From: Batillaria attramentaria | Taxonomy: Eukaryota > Mollusca > Gastropoda > Batillariidae | Assembly (NCBI GenBank): GCA_018292915.2 | Contig: JACVVK020000014.1 | Span: 3,130,001-3,194,000, forward strand | Reading direction: 5' to 3' | Length of the DNA: 64,000 bases | Shown here: piece by piece, positions 1-12,335 of the stretch | How the letters are laid out: every line of letters begins with the position of its first letter | Position numbering within the stretch: the stretch's first letter is position 1 | Translations under genes and position numbers: made by a program | Notes under the pieces: model-generated | Databases searched by the model: none | Told to the model about the DNA's origin: nothing | Seen by the model: only the letters and a program-made list of their open reading frames with translations

Positions 1-490
1 TAAATATTACGCCTTTAAACGCCAGAAAGCCACTTTTTTTGAAAAGGGCGATAACTCGCAAATCATGTGTGCAATCGTACCTGGATCGGGCCTTCTATTC
101 AACAATCTTGATTCATTTAGAAACCCCAAACTTGAAATCGATCGGTTTAGTATTTTCGGAGAAATAGGCATCTGAACTGGGTTCACATGCAATGTCAACT
201 CAGGCTCGGTTTACATGAAAACTATAAGAGCGACCATTTTCTAGTAGTGAGTCAATTCAGAGTCCGTATTCAAGCTATCTACTGCCAAACAATTGAGTGA
301 TTTAAATAAATATTACGCCTGTACACGAAAGACAACCAACTTGTCTCAAAAGGGCGATAACTCCCAAATCACTTAAGCAATCATCACACGCTTGAATCGT
401 CTAATGTAACATTTTGATAAATTTGGATACCCCAAATTTGAAGCCATTCGGTTAAGTATCTTCGAAGAAACGGGCCCGGACACAATTCAC
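1..490. repeat. Divergent direct repeat pair, 1-190 and 307-490
   Basis: The left edge holds two related ~185-bp blocks about 306 bp apart. Both open with TAAATATTACGCCT, share an AAAAGGGCGATAACTC segment, and end with a similar AACCCCAAACTTGAA-like stretch. The first block may continue beyond the window edge. No coding potential is visible. This is probably a dispersed repeat or local duplication of unknown class. Confidence 0.55.
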
Positions 491-532
491 ACACGCACAC
501 ACGCACACACGCACACACACACGCACACACAT
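484..532. repeat. (CA)n/(CACG)n microsatellite
   Basis: Imperfect CA repeat with interspersed CG steps. Apparent Val/Cys-rich reading frames here are repeat artefacts. Confidence 0.8.
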
Positions 533-723
533 CCGCACAGACGGCACTCACTGAGGAGGAGAACTGCGTTCGGAACACCATACGCGTCAGCATCGATGAC
601 GCAAGTTTTCTTACGTCATTGTCAGAGTTACACTTGCATAATCGTCTCTGCGGGAGATCGGCAGTGACGTGCGTTTGTACCACAGATGCTTGCCTATGAA
701 CGTGGAAATTTTAGCCCGTCCTA

Positions 724-757
724 TTATGTTGTTTCCATTACTATGGAAACAACATAA
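724..757. repeat. Perfect 15-bp hairpin with 4-nt loop
   Basis: TTATGTTGTTTCCAT at 724-738, the loop TACT at 739-742, and the exact reverse complement at 743-757. A close copy with the same loop and one stem mismatch lies inside a MITE near 29676-29699, so the hairpin is a dispersed sequence. Paired TTTCCAT/ATGGAAA arms resemble an inverted RFX-type half-site; that reading is speculation. Confidence 0.75.
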
Positions 758-1185
758 AAAGGAAATCAGATCGGAAATAGGAAAGCCGCAGCCCTTCAAA
801 AGCAGTGCCTTGCGTACGATCAATCAGTGCTATTGGTTTTCCGCCCCGAATTGCCACGATTGACTTGCATGAAACTGCCTCAGTGTTCGTCTCTCTTTCT
901 TTCTTCCTTTGTTTGTGTCCGCATTTTCGTCCTAACGATAAACCTGGGCGTTTGGCACTTCACCCAATGTCTTAATATGCTTACATACATATATTACAAG
1001 GTACTAATCTCTCTCTCTCTCTCTCTTTGTCGCGACAGTTTATTTTTGCCCATTCTTACATGTATTGAAATAATTGGTATGTTAATCACTTGTTTAAAAT
1101 GTTCCTTATTAGAGCGTAGTTTCTTTTCACGAAGGATTCATTGTTATTTCTGTTTTGTTCCTGTTGCTGTACATGGGACTGTGTC
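758..1185. other. Spacer, nothing recognised
   Basis: No homologous reading frame or dispersed repeat was recognised. Only a short (CT)n run near 1008-1026 stands out. Confidence 0.5.
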
Positions 1186-1218
1186 TGTGTGTGTGTGTGG
1201 GGGGGGGGGGGGGGGGGG
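1186..1218. repeat. (GT)n followed by a ~20-base G run
   Basis: A short GT repeat runs into a homopolymer of about 20 G. Such a run can form G-quadruplexes and is a likely assembly-error site. Confidence 0.85.
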
Positions 1219-1329
1219 CTATTACTCTATTTAGATATTACTAGAATTTAGCAACGGCAGGTATGAAAATTGAAAAAAAAAACTGTTTTACGTTAACTAC
1301 CTCTACCGTTGAAACATAAAGTTTTCTTG

Positions 1330-1961
<632 letters not shown>

Positions 1962-3257
1962 AGGAGCAAAGCCTCCTTGGCTCACTTGTGAGATGGGTCA
2001 AGGTCATTCAAAAGAGTATGTTTGTAAAGCTATCACTGCCTATCCTGAAGTAAGATGTCTCTTGTGTTCATAGTTCTTAAGAAAAAGGCAAATGGCAAAA
2101 TGTAAAATTTCATAACAGACAGCTGTATTGACCTTGACCTTGAGTCAAGTTCATTCAAAAGGCTATGTCTGCATAGGTCTCATTGCTGCCTATCATTGTG
2201 CCTTGTTTGGTGTCTCTGCTGTTTGTTGTTTCCAAGAAAATGCTAACGTTAAGGTCTCCGCAAAACATTTTGAGTGGCCTTGACCTTGACTCAAGGAAAT
2301 TGAATACAAGTATGCCAGTACAGGTTTTGTCAATGTCTATCATCGTACAAAGTTTGATGTCTCTGGTGTCCCTAGATTTTGAGAAAATGGCAATTGTAAC
2401 TTTCCAGTGAGACAGATTTAGTGACCTTGACCTTCAGTCAAGGTCATTCAAACAGTATGCATTGGAAGGTCTTACTGCTGTCTATCAGCAAGCCAGGTTT
2501 GGTGCTTCTGCCATTTACTGTTTCTGAGAAAATGTCAATGTTAAGGTTTTGTAAGCATTTCCGCAAACAGCTTGTATGGCCTTGACCTTGACTCAAAGCC
2601 ACTAAATACAGGTATATCAGTAAAGTTGTTTTCAATGTCCATCATCAAACAAAGTTTGATGTCTCTGGCTTTTCTAGATTCTGAGAAAATGCCAATGTAA
2701 AATTTCAAAACAAACAGCTTTGGTGACCTTGAACTTGAATCAAGGTCAGTCAATATGGTATGTTTTGAAAGGTCTTACGGCTGTCTATCAGCAAGCCAGG
2801 TTTGGTGCCTCTGCTATTTGTAGATTCTGAGAAAAGGCCAATGTTAAGGTTTACTGCGGACCTTGACTCAAAGCCACTGAATACAGGTATATCAGTAAAG
2901 GTGTTGTCAATGTCTATAATCATACAAAGTTTGATGTCTCTGGCTTTTCTAGATTCTGAGAAAATGCCAATGAAACCCAGCAAACAGACAGCTTTAGTGG
3001 CCTTGACCTTGGGTCAAGGTCAATCAATATGGTATGTTTTGAAAGGTCTCATGGCTGTCTATCAGCAGGCCAAGTTTGGTGCCTCTGCTATTTGTAGATT
3101 CTGAGAAAAGGCCAATGTTAAGGTTTACTGCGGACACACAGACAGACAGACAGACAGACAGACACACAGACAGACACACAGACAGACACACAGACAGACA
3201 CACAGACAGACAACGGAGGGCTATTACATAGACTCACTTTGTTACACAAGTGAGCCA
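1962..3257. mobile_element. Satellite-like element with ~145-bp monomers and short inverted ends
   Basis: TTGGCTCACTTGTGA near 1978 is mirrored by ACAAGTGAGCCAA near 3245, giving ~13-bp inverted ends. Between them about eight diverged monomers repeat every ~145 bp. The anchor CCTTGACCTTGA falls near 2130, 2277, 2421, 2577, 2722, 2857 and 2999. Alternate monomers resemble each other best, for example the repeated GTTTGATGTCTCTGG block near 2352, 2656 and 2929, implying a ~290-bp higher-order unit. Nearly every unit carries TCAAGGTCA or its complement. The right part ends in an ACAG microsatellite. No protein is encoded. It is probably a non-autonomous element with an internal satellite; its superfamily is unknown. 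Confidence 0.7.
3134..3211. repeat. (ACAG)n microsatellite
   Basis: Imperfect ACAG/ACACAG array at the right end of the satellite-like element. Confidence 0.9.
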
Positions 3258-3538
3258 AAAAACAAGTTTTAGATATGTTTTCCTGGTCTCGTCAGTTTTG
3301 TACATCACGCACGTAAACACACGGTGTAATTAATAGTAATTATACGGTAAAACTTCTTCCATGTTACCACCTGCATGCTTCCTACAAGAACAGTCTTGCA
3401 GGGTGCACGACCTTAATCAAACCGGCCATCCTAAACAACAGTTGGAACGGCCTTGGTGGACCTTTAAAATTAATATCTGTCACTTATACTCTCAAACATG
3501 TCACACCACAGTACTGCTTGTACACCTACTATGTATCA
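3258..3538. other. Spacer, nothing recognised
   Basis: Unique-looking sequence between the satellite element and a CA repeat. No supported feature. Confidence 0.4.

Positions 3539-3597
<59 letters not shown>
3539..3597. repeat. (AC)29 microsatellite
   Basis: Uninterrupted AC array directly bordering the first CRE-bearing MITE. Confidence 0.95.
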
Positions 3598-3601
<4 letters not shown>

Positions 3602-3948
3602 GGACCACTCCACTCATTTCAATCAAAAGGGCCGAGCCCCCAGAATTCAGCCAATCGCGTGCCGCGGCATAATGAGAACAACACATGGCATGGTCTTGCA
3701 AACTGCGGTTTTCGGTCAGACACCACAACCAGGGGGAGCACGTGTAGTTTGATATGACTGGATCATGGAAAGAAAGCAGTGAGTCCATTGACGTCATTTG
3801 AGGAAAAGAGACCATTACGCCAGTCTCTTCCATCTTGAAACCACTCCTTTTCCCAAACAATGACGTCACGGACGGACTGTACTTTGCTAGTACACGACAG
3901 AGTAAAGGGGCGGGGCTTAGGCCTCGGGGCTAGCCGAGTGGAGTCGTC
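3602..3948 (+). mobile_element. CRE-bearing MITE, copy 1
   Basis: Non-coding repeat related to copies at 52226-52517, 53988-54490 and, inverted, 41763-42062. The best-preserved copy has 12-bp inverted ends, GACGACTCCACT and AGTGGAGTCGTC. Here the right end is intact (3937-3948) and the left end has one change. It carries two full palindromic TGACGTCA sites at 3789-3796 and 3861-3868, plus an ATGGAAAGAAAG block and a CAATCG box shared by family members. Likely a TA-targeting MITE of unknown superfamily. Confidence 0.75.
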
Positions 3949-4897
3949 TATTGTCCACACTGAGAGACAATAAAGGGATTCTTCTTCTTCTCCCCAGCCG
4001 GCCGGCAGTACTGACAAACCACTGACGTCGAGGGCGCAGTTGTCTCTCCCCGAACGTTATGAGATCGACTTAAAGGGAGAGAACCGCGAAGAACCCTTGA
4101 CAGGGAAAATTGGTTGCGTTATCAATAACAGCCGATAGGGGAATGGGATTTGTCATGTAAACCCCCCGGGGGCCCATACCGGTTCGCCGTTGACATGTGA
4201 CGTCATGGGTGAGTTATGAAGTTGGTCGCTTTACCCCCTGCGGCGCTCCGTGCACCTTTCAGTACATGCCACAACGGGTCGTAATCAAGCCAAACAACAA
4301 CAATAACAGCTTCATATCTCCTTTAACTGATCTGATTACGCTTCACGTAAGAAGCCCTTGCGCATTTGGATGGAAACCTGCAACACGCCAGTCAGTCGAC
4401 AGAGCACGATGGACGAAATTAGAATTTTTCTCGTGACTGTTCTGGAACAACATGATTTGGACTTGTGAACCTAGAACACGGAAACTTTCTTTATTCTCTG
4501 GTGAAAAAACTTTTTAGGTGAATTTTTTTTCTGGCTTCTTCTTCTTCTTCTGCGTTTGATGTTGGCCGTGCCAGGTCCGTGTTTTGGTGCTTGTCAGGAA
4601 GTCCGCTGCCCGTGGTCTTCGAGAGATCCTCGGAGCTTGGTGCCCATATATCAGTGACAGTTGCCGACGTACATTTTACAGCTTTTGTGACGCTTTTTTT
4701 CATGAGAAATGTTTGATAAGTATAGTTCACTTTAGCACATTCAGACCATCAGTTTTCTAGGTGGTCAAGAGAGACTGTTTCATTGAACCTGTTCTAATGT
4801 CTGATAAACTCTTCATCACCCCATTCACTTTCAGCCCTGCAGTTCTCACCGATTCAGTTCCCGCTAGCGTCACAGGCAGAGATGAAATACGGCTTCA
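3949..4897. other. Spacer upstream of gene 1
   Basis: No dispersed repeat or protein homology was recognised. Upstream exons or the promoter of the ankyrin/armadillo gene could lie here, but none can be demonstrated by eye. Confidence 0.4.
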
Positions 4898-5520
4898 AAC
4901 TTCCGCCTCCCCGTGCGTTGGAGCGTGAATGGTTGATACACGTAGAGCCAAGTCACGATCAAATACCACATCAAACTTCTTTGGCCCAATGTGTTTCAAC
5001 GTGAAAGACTGACAGAACAACGTCACGATAAAGTACAACCTCAGACTTCTGTCCCCGAATATTTCAGCGTGAAAGACTGACAGAGCCACTTAGTCACGAT
5101 GAAATACAACATAAAACATTTTCCCCACAATGTGTTTCAGCGTGAAGGACTGATAGAGCCAGGTCACGATGACCTCAGACTTTCTCTCCCCACATGTGTT
5201 TCAGCGTAAAAGACTGACAGAATCACGTCATGATGAACTACAACATTAGACTTCTACTTCTCTTCCAGAAGATTTCAGCGTGAAAGACTGACCGGCAAAG
5301 CCAATTATTAGTCACGATGAACTAAAACGTTCTCTTCACAATGTGTCTCTGTGTGAAAGACCGACAGAATCACGTCATGATGAACTACAACATCAGACTT
5401 CTCTTCCAGAAGATTGCAGCGTGAAAGACTGACCGGCAAAGCCAATTATTAGTCACGATGAACTAAAACTTTCTCTTCTCAATGTGTTTCAGCGTGAAAG
5501 ACTGACAGAACGACGTCACG
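4898..5520 (+). repeat. ~70-bp tandem repeat array abutting the start codon of gene 1
   Basis: About nine diverged units share TTTCAGCGTGAAAGACTGAC followed by a CACGATGAAcTAcAAC-type segment and a pyrimidine-rich TTCTCTTC stretch. The GTGAAAGAC anchor recurs near 4926, 5001, 5068, 5142, 5205, 5281, 5353, 5421 and 5493, a period of 63-76 bp. The last unit ends in CACGATGAA, whose ATG at 5521 is the predicted start codon of gene 1. Each unit also looks like a weak splice acceptor (pyrimidine tract then CAG). If transcribed, earlier units would add minimal upstream frames such as ATG AAC TAA near 5460. Confidence 0.85.
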
Positions 5521-5730
5521 ATGAATGAGCCGGACGAGACAGGGTGGAGCCACATCCACCACTGCGCCTTCCGCGGCTACATCAAGTCCTTGGAGCGCTT
5601 CGTGGAGAACGATCCGGACTCGCTGGAGCTGCAGACGCAGGATGACCTGTCCAGCACGCCCTTTCTGCTCGCCGTCACTTCCGGTATTCAAGAAACGGTC
5701 GAGTTTCTCCTAGAGAAGATGGGTGCCAAG
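5521..5730 (+). CDS. ANKAR: Gene 1 exon 1 (residues 1-70)
   Basis: Begins MNEPDETGWSHIHHC and carries the first one and a half ankyrin repeats. Ends in phase 0 at AAG|gtgaga. The 5' limit is the least certain boundary of the gene because the ATG lies in a tandem repeat; the CAG at 5506-5508 could be an acceptor if this is an internal exon. Confidence 0.8.
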
Positions 5731-8700
5731 GTGAGAACTTAAGTTTCAATTGCTATTTCAAATTTTACGGGAGCTTTTAGGCACACGGAGAAACCCGTGA
5801 GCTAGTAAAAACGTGTTGGTAGAGACTAGGGTAAGTTATCTGTATTTCACTTTTGCGTGAGCGTTCGGTATACCGCGGTGAGAACACTAGATGTCGGGTG
5901 ATATCGATATTGGTTCGTTACGGGGGACACACCCAGAACTACAGCGAAGTAATGCCCAACGAACCAATGACGGGTCCGTATCACCAAAGACCTACTATTC
6001 TAGCAGTGGAGGGTCCCTCCTTAACTCAGTTATTATTTATAATTCATCTCAATATAATCATTATTATTGTCCTTTAGTGCCAACTAGTCTGGTGTCATGT
6101 TTGTCTTCAGGTCGACATGAACACAAGTTAGCCCTTTGGCCCGAGAAATTTTCAAAGACGCGAAACCCGTAAATAACCAACCATCAAAACCAAAAATTCC
6201 TCTTCTCTTCATTTATTTGCATTACCCATCAAAAACAATTTCCTGACATACATTCCAGGTTGACGCCATCAACTCTCAGAACCATGGGGCGGTGGAGATC
6301 TGCGCCATCAAGCAGTACGTCACCTTGCTGCGTTACTTCCTGTCCCAGCAGCTGGAGAAGCTTCCTGTCTGGAAGAACCTCCTCAAGATGCTGGGCTCGG
6401 ACATGGAGGAGGAGGTGGCAGCGGCGGGCACGTGTCTGCGGACTCTCACAGACCCCTCTGATGAAGGGATCAACCCGGACTGGGAAGCTTTCTACAATGC
6501 AGGTTATTATAGGGAGAAGTGTTTTGTTGTGGCTGTGTTTCAACTGAGACGTCTGATGAATGGAATTAAGTTGATAATGTTCTGCGTTAGAAGGCATGCT
6601 ATCGTTGTTGTTTTTTTGTATTTCGACTGGAAATTAACTAGGAAACGTTTTTTTTAACATGAAAAAACCAACAGCCCAAAACCCGCCACCACCACTAAAA
6701 AACAACAACAACAAAACAAGAAACAAAAAGATAGATAAGAAAACAGGCAAAATAACCCGAAAACAAATACATCCATCTGTCAGGTGTTGGTAAATTGTAC
6801 GATGGCTCGCTCAGGATAACCATCAATTGTTAGACGTGGGAAATCTCAGAGACAAGCGAACTAAAACTCTGCTTTCCTCCCCGCTACACTCTTCGATACT
6901 CCCCAAAACGAACAAGTAATAAACTGTCAGGCCTTGAAAGTATAACTTTGAGAGGTTGAAATCAAATTTCTGTAAACTCGGAATGTCAAGATGTGTTGCT
7001 TTCGTCTTTGCGGGCACATCTGCTCCTCAATGTCAACTGAATGTTCCAGGCGGAGTGCCAGTAATCGGCAAAGTTGTCAAGGCGACGTACGCAGACGAGT
7101 GCAAGGTGCCCGCTCTTCAGCTCCTGCTGAACATCGTCGAGCGGCCTGAGGTGCAGGAACAGTTCGTCAGCAGTGGAGGTCTTCCTGCCCTCATCAAGCT
7201 TCTCAAGACATCCGACAACTTCGTCGTCCAGCTAGCGGCCACGGTGAGTATTCCGAGAAGAAGAAGAAGAAAAAAAAAAAAAAAAACCAATTGAGAGTAT
7301 AACTCGACAGCACGCCGGCTCCGTTTCCACAATCCGTTAACTCTTAAGAGCCCAAGCCCAACTATCCCCTGCTCACTATATGATAAGAACAAGCCACTGC
7401 ACACCAGTAGTAGTAAGTAGGAGCAACTTCAAGCCAGTCAGTATTACAAAAGGTGTGAGCCTTCCCCGCGAGGCCCAACACCGCTGCAGATTGCATAGTA
7501 GTGGCTTGAAGTGGCACCTATAGTATAGTGATCTGAAGATTTCAATAAAAATTGCAATATTTGCATGGTCCTTTAAGCGTTAAAGTCTCAATGCGCATGA
7601 CAAGCATACAACATCGTGTGAACAACGTTACATCGAATGTGCATGATCCGTGCATCAGAATTAGTCACTTGGCACGTGGCACCTGAAACCAGTGTTGCGA
7701 CTGTGGCTGGCGTATATGTTGCTCTACGGTACTGAACAGACGATGTTATTTGGTTGCGGACTGAGAACCAGCTGGACGGCGCAGCATGATTGGTGGCTAT
7801 TTTTGGAAAATGTGTCGTGTCCCCAGTCTGTTCAGGAACGGCCCGTGGGCTCAAAGAAGGTCATATTTCTCTACTATTAGAAGCCAAAAAGTGACGACAA
7901 CGGACACGATGGTCAAATGAAACATCCGTCTATCTGGCAAACAACATTAGTCCGATCAGAGCTTCAAAAGCGGCAGTTTTCCATGGCAATGGCTTTACGA
8001 CCAGGGAGGCTTTAAGCCGAGACAGAACCCCGAGACGAGGCTACAGCTGAGGGTCGTAACTGTAGCCAAAGATATCATTTGCCTGGGCCCGTATGTAATA
8101 GTCGGGGTTAGGGCTTTTAGCCCTGGGTTAGAGTCTAACCTCGAACTAAACTAGCTCTAGGGTTACATTTTCTGTTGTTTTTTTTCTTTTAAATCAGGAA
8201 GCGGTTCCATCCCAGCAAGGTGCCTATGCCGTTATAGAAGGATTTTTTCTTCCTTTCTTCGCTTTTTTATTATTTAATTTTGCTTTTGGGTTTCTTTTGT
8301 ACTAGTCTGGGTTAGGCCCGTAGCCGTGGGTTAAATTAACCTCGACTTTTACATACGGGCCCTGCTTCACTAGTTAGCCGAGACCAGGCGAAGTGAGTTG
8401 TTCTGCACGTATATGGTAAAGGACAAACTGTTGCCAGTGGAGGTTTAAATCGCCGCCCAAGTACTACCACAACCTCGGCCTACTCTTACACGTGTTTCAT
8501 GTCCATCAGATAATACGGGAGTTGGTGATCCGGAAAGAATACGCGGAGCTGGCGATGCAGAACAACCTGGTACCTGGTCTACAGCGAGTCCTGCAGGCGG
8601 TGCATGACTGGGAGGTGCTGGTCCCCACTGTACAGGCACTCGGTAACCTGGCGGCTGCCGGTTCCAAGATGAGGTCCACTGTGGGCACGACACCCGGTAA

Positions 8701-10236
8701 TGAGACCTTTTGAATGCTTCGCGACGATGATGTCAATGATGATGTCAGTGCACCTAATGCTTACACTTTACTACCCTTCAGAAGGTATCGGGCATCTTCT
8801 GGCATCAGACTGGTACCGCGTAGAGCCTCCAGTAGAGTCTAGTAGAATCTCTAAGGGCCGACAGCATATCCCCGGAATATGCTATATGTACTCCTCGACC
8901 GGCCCCCATTTCTGATCTTCCGATACCTCTTAGAGGGTAGTAAAGTGTATGTATCCGCTGGTCAGTGATGGTGATGGTGGTGATGATGATGATGATGATG
9001 ATGATGCACCTGCCACCATTTTTAATATCCCTATGCCTTGTGGATGACAGAAAAGTTTATGCATCCTCTAGTTTATGATGGTGATCGCGATGATGAGGGT
9101 GATGATGACGATGCACATACTACCATCTAAAAAAAAAATCCCTGTACCTTGTGAATGACAGAAAAACGTATGCACCCTCTTGTTGGTGATGGTGATGGCG
9201 ATGATGATGTTGATGATGAAGGTGATTTCCTTCGCCTTCAGGGGACTAGGTAGCGGGATGTTCAGTAGGCGTAATCAGTCTGTTGGTGTTCTCGCCTTCC
9301 CAAGGAATTTCCCGGTCAGAACAGATTTCCCGTTACAGTCTCTGACAAACAGGAATTGAACCCCCCCCCCCCCCCCCCACACACACACCTCCTGCCCAGC
9401 CCACAACCACCTCCATGGTCAACCTTCCCAACAACGACATCCAACGCTGATACGTGCGACAGCGGCGCAGACCTTACCGTATAAAAAGTGACAGAACAAT
9501 GAAGTTGAACAACACATTGAAAGATGTCTTGTGCTGTGTGTTCAGGGTGTATTGGAGCCGTAGTGGGGCTCTTTGACATAGCGAGCGAGGCGGACCTGAT
9601 GCTGGCTCTGACAGAAGCCGTTGGCAAGATCGCCACCGACTCCCGCGAAAACCAGAACGCGCTGGTCAACGAGGGGGTCACACAACACATCGTTAACGTT
9701 ATTCTCAACCAGGTAACCTTGACCTTGACCTCTTTTGTCCACAAGGCCAATAAGGCACCCATATTAATACCTTTCCAGAAATTTGGAACTGGCTGGCTTT
9801 TTCCTTGTTGCCCCGTCTTTTATATCACCCTTGTGTGGTGGAAAAGAACGTTAAAAACCCTAAACACCCACCCACCCTTGCCTGTGTAGCTAGGATGCCT
9901 GAGCTGGTAACGCGTTAGATTGTCAACGCTCGGATCGTTGGTTAGATTACGGCTGGAAGCAAACGCTTTGTGCTGACCTTTTTTTTCTTCTCTCTCTCTC
10001 TCTCTCTCTGGCGCTCTCGCACACTCACAGTTACTTTACATGGAAATTATCTTCTGCTCTGTGTTTTTGTTTTTTTCTATTTTTCTATTAACTATCCAGT
10101 ACCACACGTGTCTTGTTGTGATAATGATGATTGATCATGTATTGTGCATGTATAACTCCCCCTTGTTAAGGATCAACTGAGTATCCAAACAATAAAATAT
10201 GTCGAAGTCGAAGTCTGTCTGTCTGTCTGTCCGTCC

Positions 10237-10307
<71 letters not shown>

Positions 10308-12253
10308 ATATCACCATTACTTGTTGGAAAAGGAAATTTAACCTCCAACCCACCAACCAAGCAACCAGGTTGTATACCTTGAGCCGAGATTGGTCCTGCA
10401 TGGCCTTTCATTGCAGTCTCGGAACCGTAAGATCCAGGAGAGCGCGGTGGAGGCCATACACCGGATGGCGGAGAACAACGGGCACGTGCAGCACGATATT
10501 CTGGAGCGGGGCGCCGAGCGGCTTCTCATGCAGCTTCTCAAGAAACGCAGCGCGGAATCTCTACAGGTACTGCTTCCACGTGACTTCAGGGTTTAAACGC
10601 ACAACACCCAGTGCGCTAATTAAGTACAGAATCTGAGAACATAGTGATGCTTATAACCGAGCCGAAAACGCTTACTAGTCCCAGTTTCCTGCTTTGTTTT
10701 TCAAATGTGTAATAATCTGTAATCGTAGTTCTACGTCGCTTTTCCTGAGGCTGAGGACAACCACCCATGCCCACCGTATGATAAGACTTGTTAAAAAGAA
10801 CAAGCCACTGCACACCAGTAGGAGCCACTATTACGCAAGGCGTGGGCCTTCCCTGCTCGTCCCGAGACGGCTTCAGAATGCTTAATAGTGGCTTAAAGTG
10901 ATCTGAAGATTTCAAGTAAAATTGCGAATTTTTTGCTTGGGCGTACAAGAGATAAGAAAATCATTGTCTAACAGTCACGCCTCTTTACATCTTACACAAG
11001 AGAATGTAGAGTTCGACAAAGTTTGTTTTCAGCAAATGGCCAGGCCTTTGATGTGCTCAGAAGATTAAAGGACTAGTGTGCACGCACGCCTTTTTCCACT
11101 TTTTGGTCGGATCCAATCATAAGTTCACGATCCCCATGTACATTCAGATCCATGGCCACCTATGTCCTGCATGACTGAAACTACTTATTTCAGTTATAGT
11201 GCCCCCCGCGTTTGGAACTCCTTTCCATCTTCTCTGAGACACATCCCTTCCCTCCTACAGTTTAAAGCACAACTCAAAACACATCTTTTCAAACTGGCCT
11301 TTAATTAAACTCCACCGCCTGTATTGATGTGTATAAATGTGTGCGTGTGAATGTTGTGCGTGTGCGTGAGCAAAAAGCGCATTGAGTGCTTTTGTAAGCA
11401 GAACCCCGCGCTCTACAAGTGTAATATATTATCATTATTATTATTAGTTCGTATACCACAAACTCTATAGACTAGAACGGAGCCGGGGTGGTCGAATGGT
11501 AGAGCGTTGGACTTCTAATGCTCGGGTCGTGAGTTCGTATCCCGGCTGGGGCCAAATAATTGAGCTGGCTTTTTCATCGTTGCCCCGTCTTTGATATCAC
11601 CCTATGTGGTGGAAAAGGACGTTAAACCCCCAAACACCCTATAGACTAGAACCTGTTGAGTCAGCTGAATCGGACTGGACTGAACCTGGCAGTGTAACTT
11701 TTCGCGTGCAGGAAAAGACCGCGATGGCACTATGGGCGTTGGCTGGCGACGACATCAACGAGAAACGAGAGATGGCCAACGGTATCGGGGTGCAGACGTT
11801 GATAGAGTTCGTCAACACCCTGTCACCAAATCTCCACCTGATTGGATCAGAGGGTCTAGGGGTCCTGGCTCAGGTAAGGGTACAGTGGTTACTGTAAGAA
11901 CGCTTGCGCGGGTATCCATAAGGTAACAGGCGTCAGATTTTGCGGTACATTCGATGCATTTTTGTTGTTGTTGTTGGTAGTCTCGTTTATTAAAATGTTT
12001 ATCAATTCTGTGTTTTACTAGTATGCGGGCCAGAATTGCAATTTCCAATATTTGGGATCAATAAAGTATTCTGTATTCTGTATTCTGTACTGGCATATTG
12101 GACACGCAGAAGACGGACATTGGTTGACTATTTTCACACTTAATTGCAGCAATTTTAATGATTATTATTTGTGTTGCTTCATTAGAAAATATAGTGTGTT
12201 TGGATTGGTTCTTTTTCAACAGCTGTTGCCACATCATGTTGCTGGTTGTTTGT

Positions 12254-12335
<82 letters not shown>

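Noticed and set aside
11479..11560. tRNA-like folds with A and B boxes, here and in the other SINE copies
   Set aside because: They are SINE heads: each is followed by the same non-tRNA body and tail and bounded by target duplications; no plausible complete cloverleaf gene was seen.
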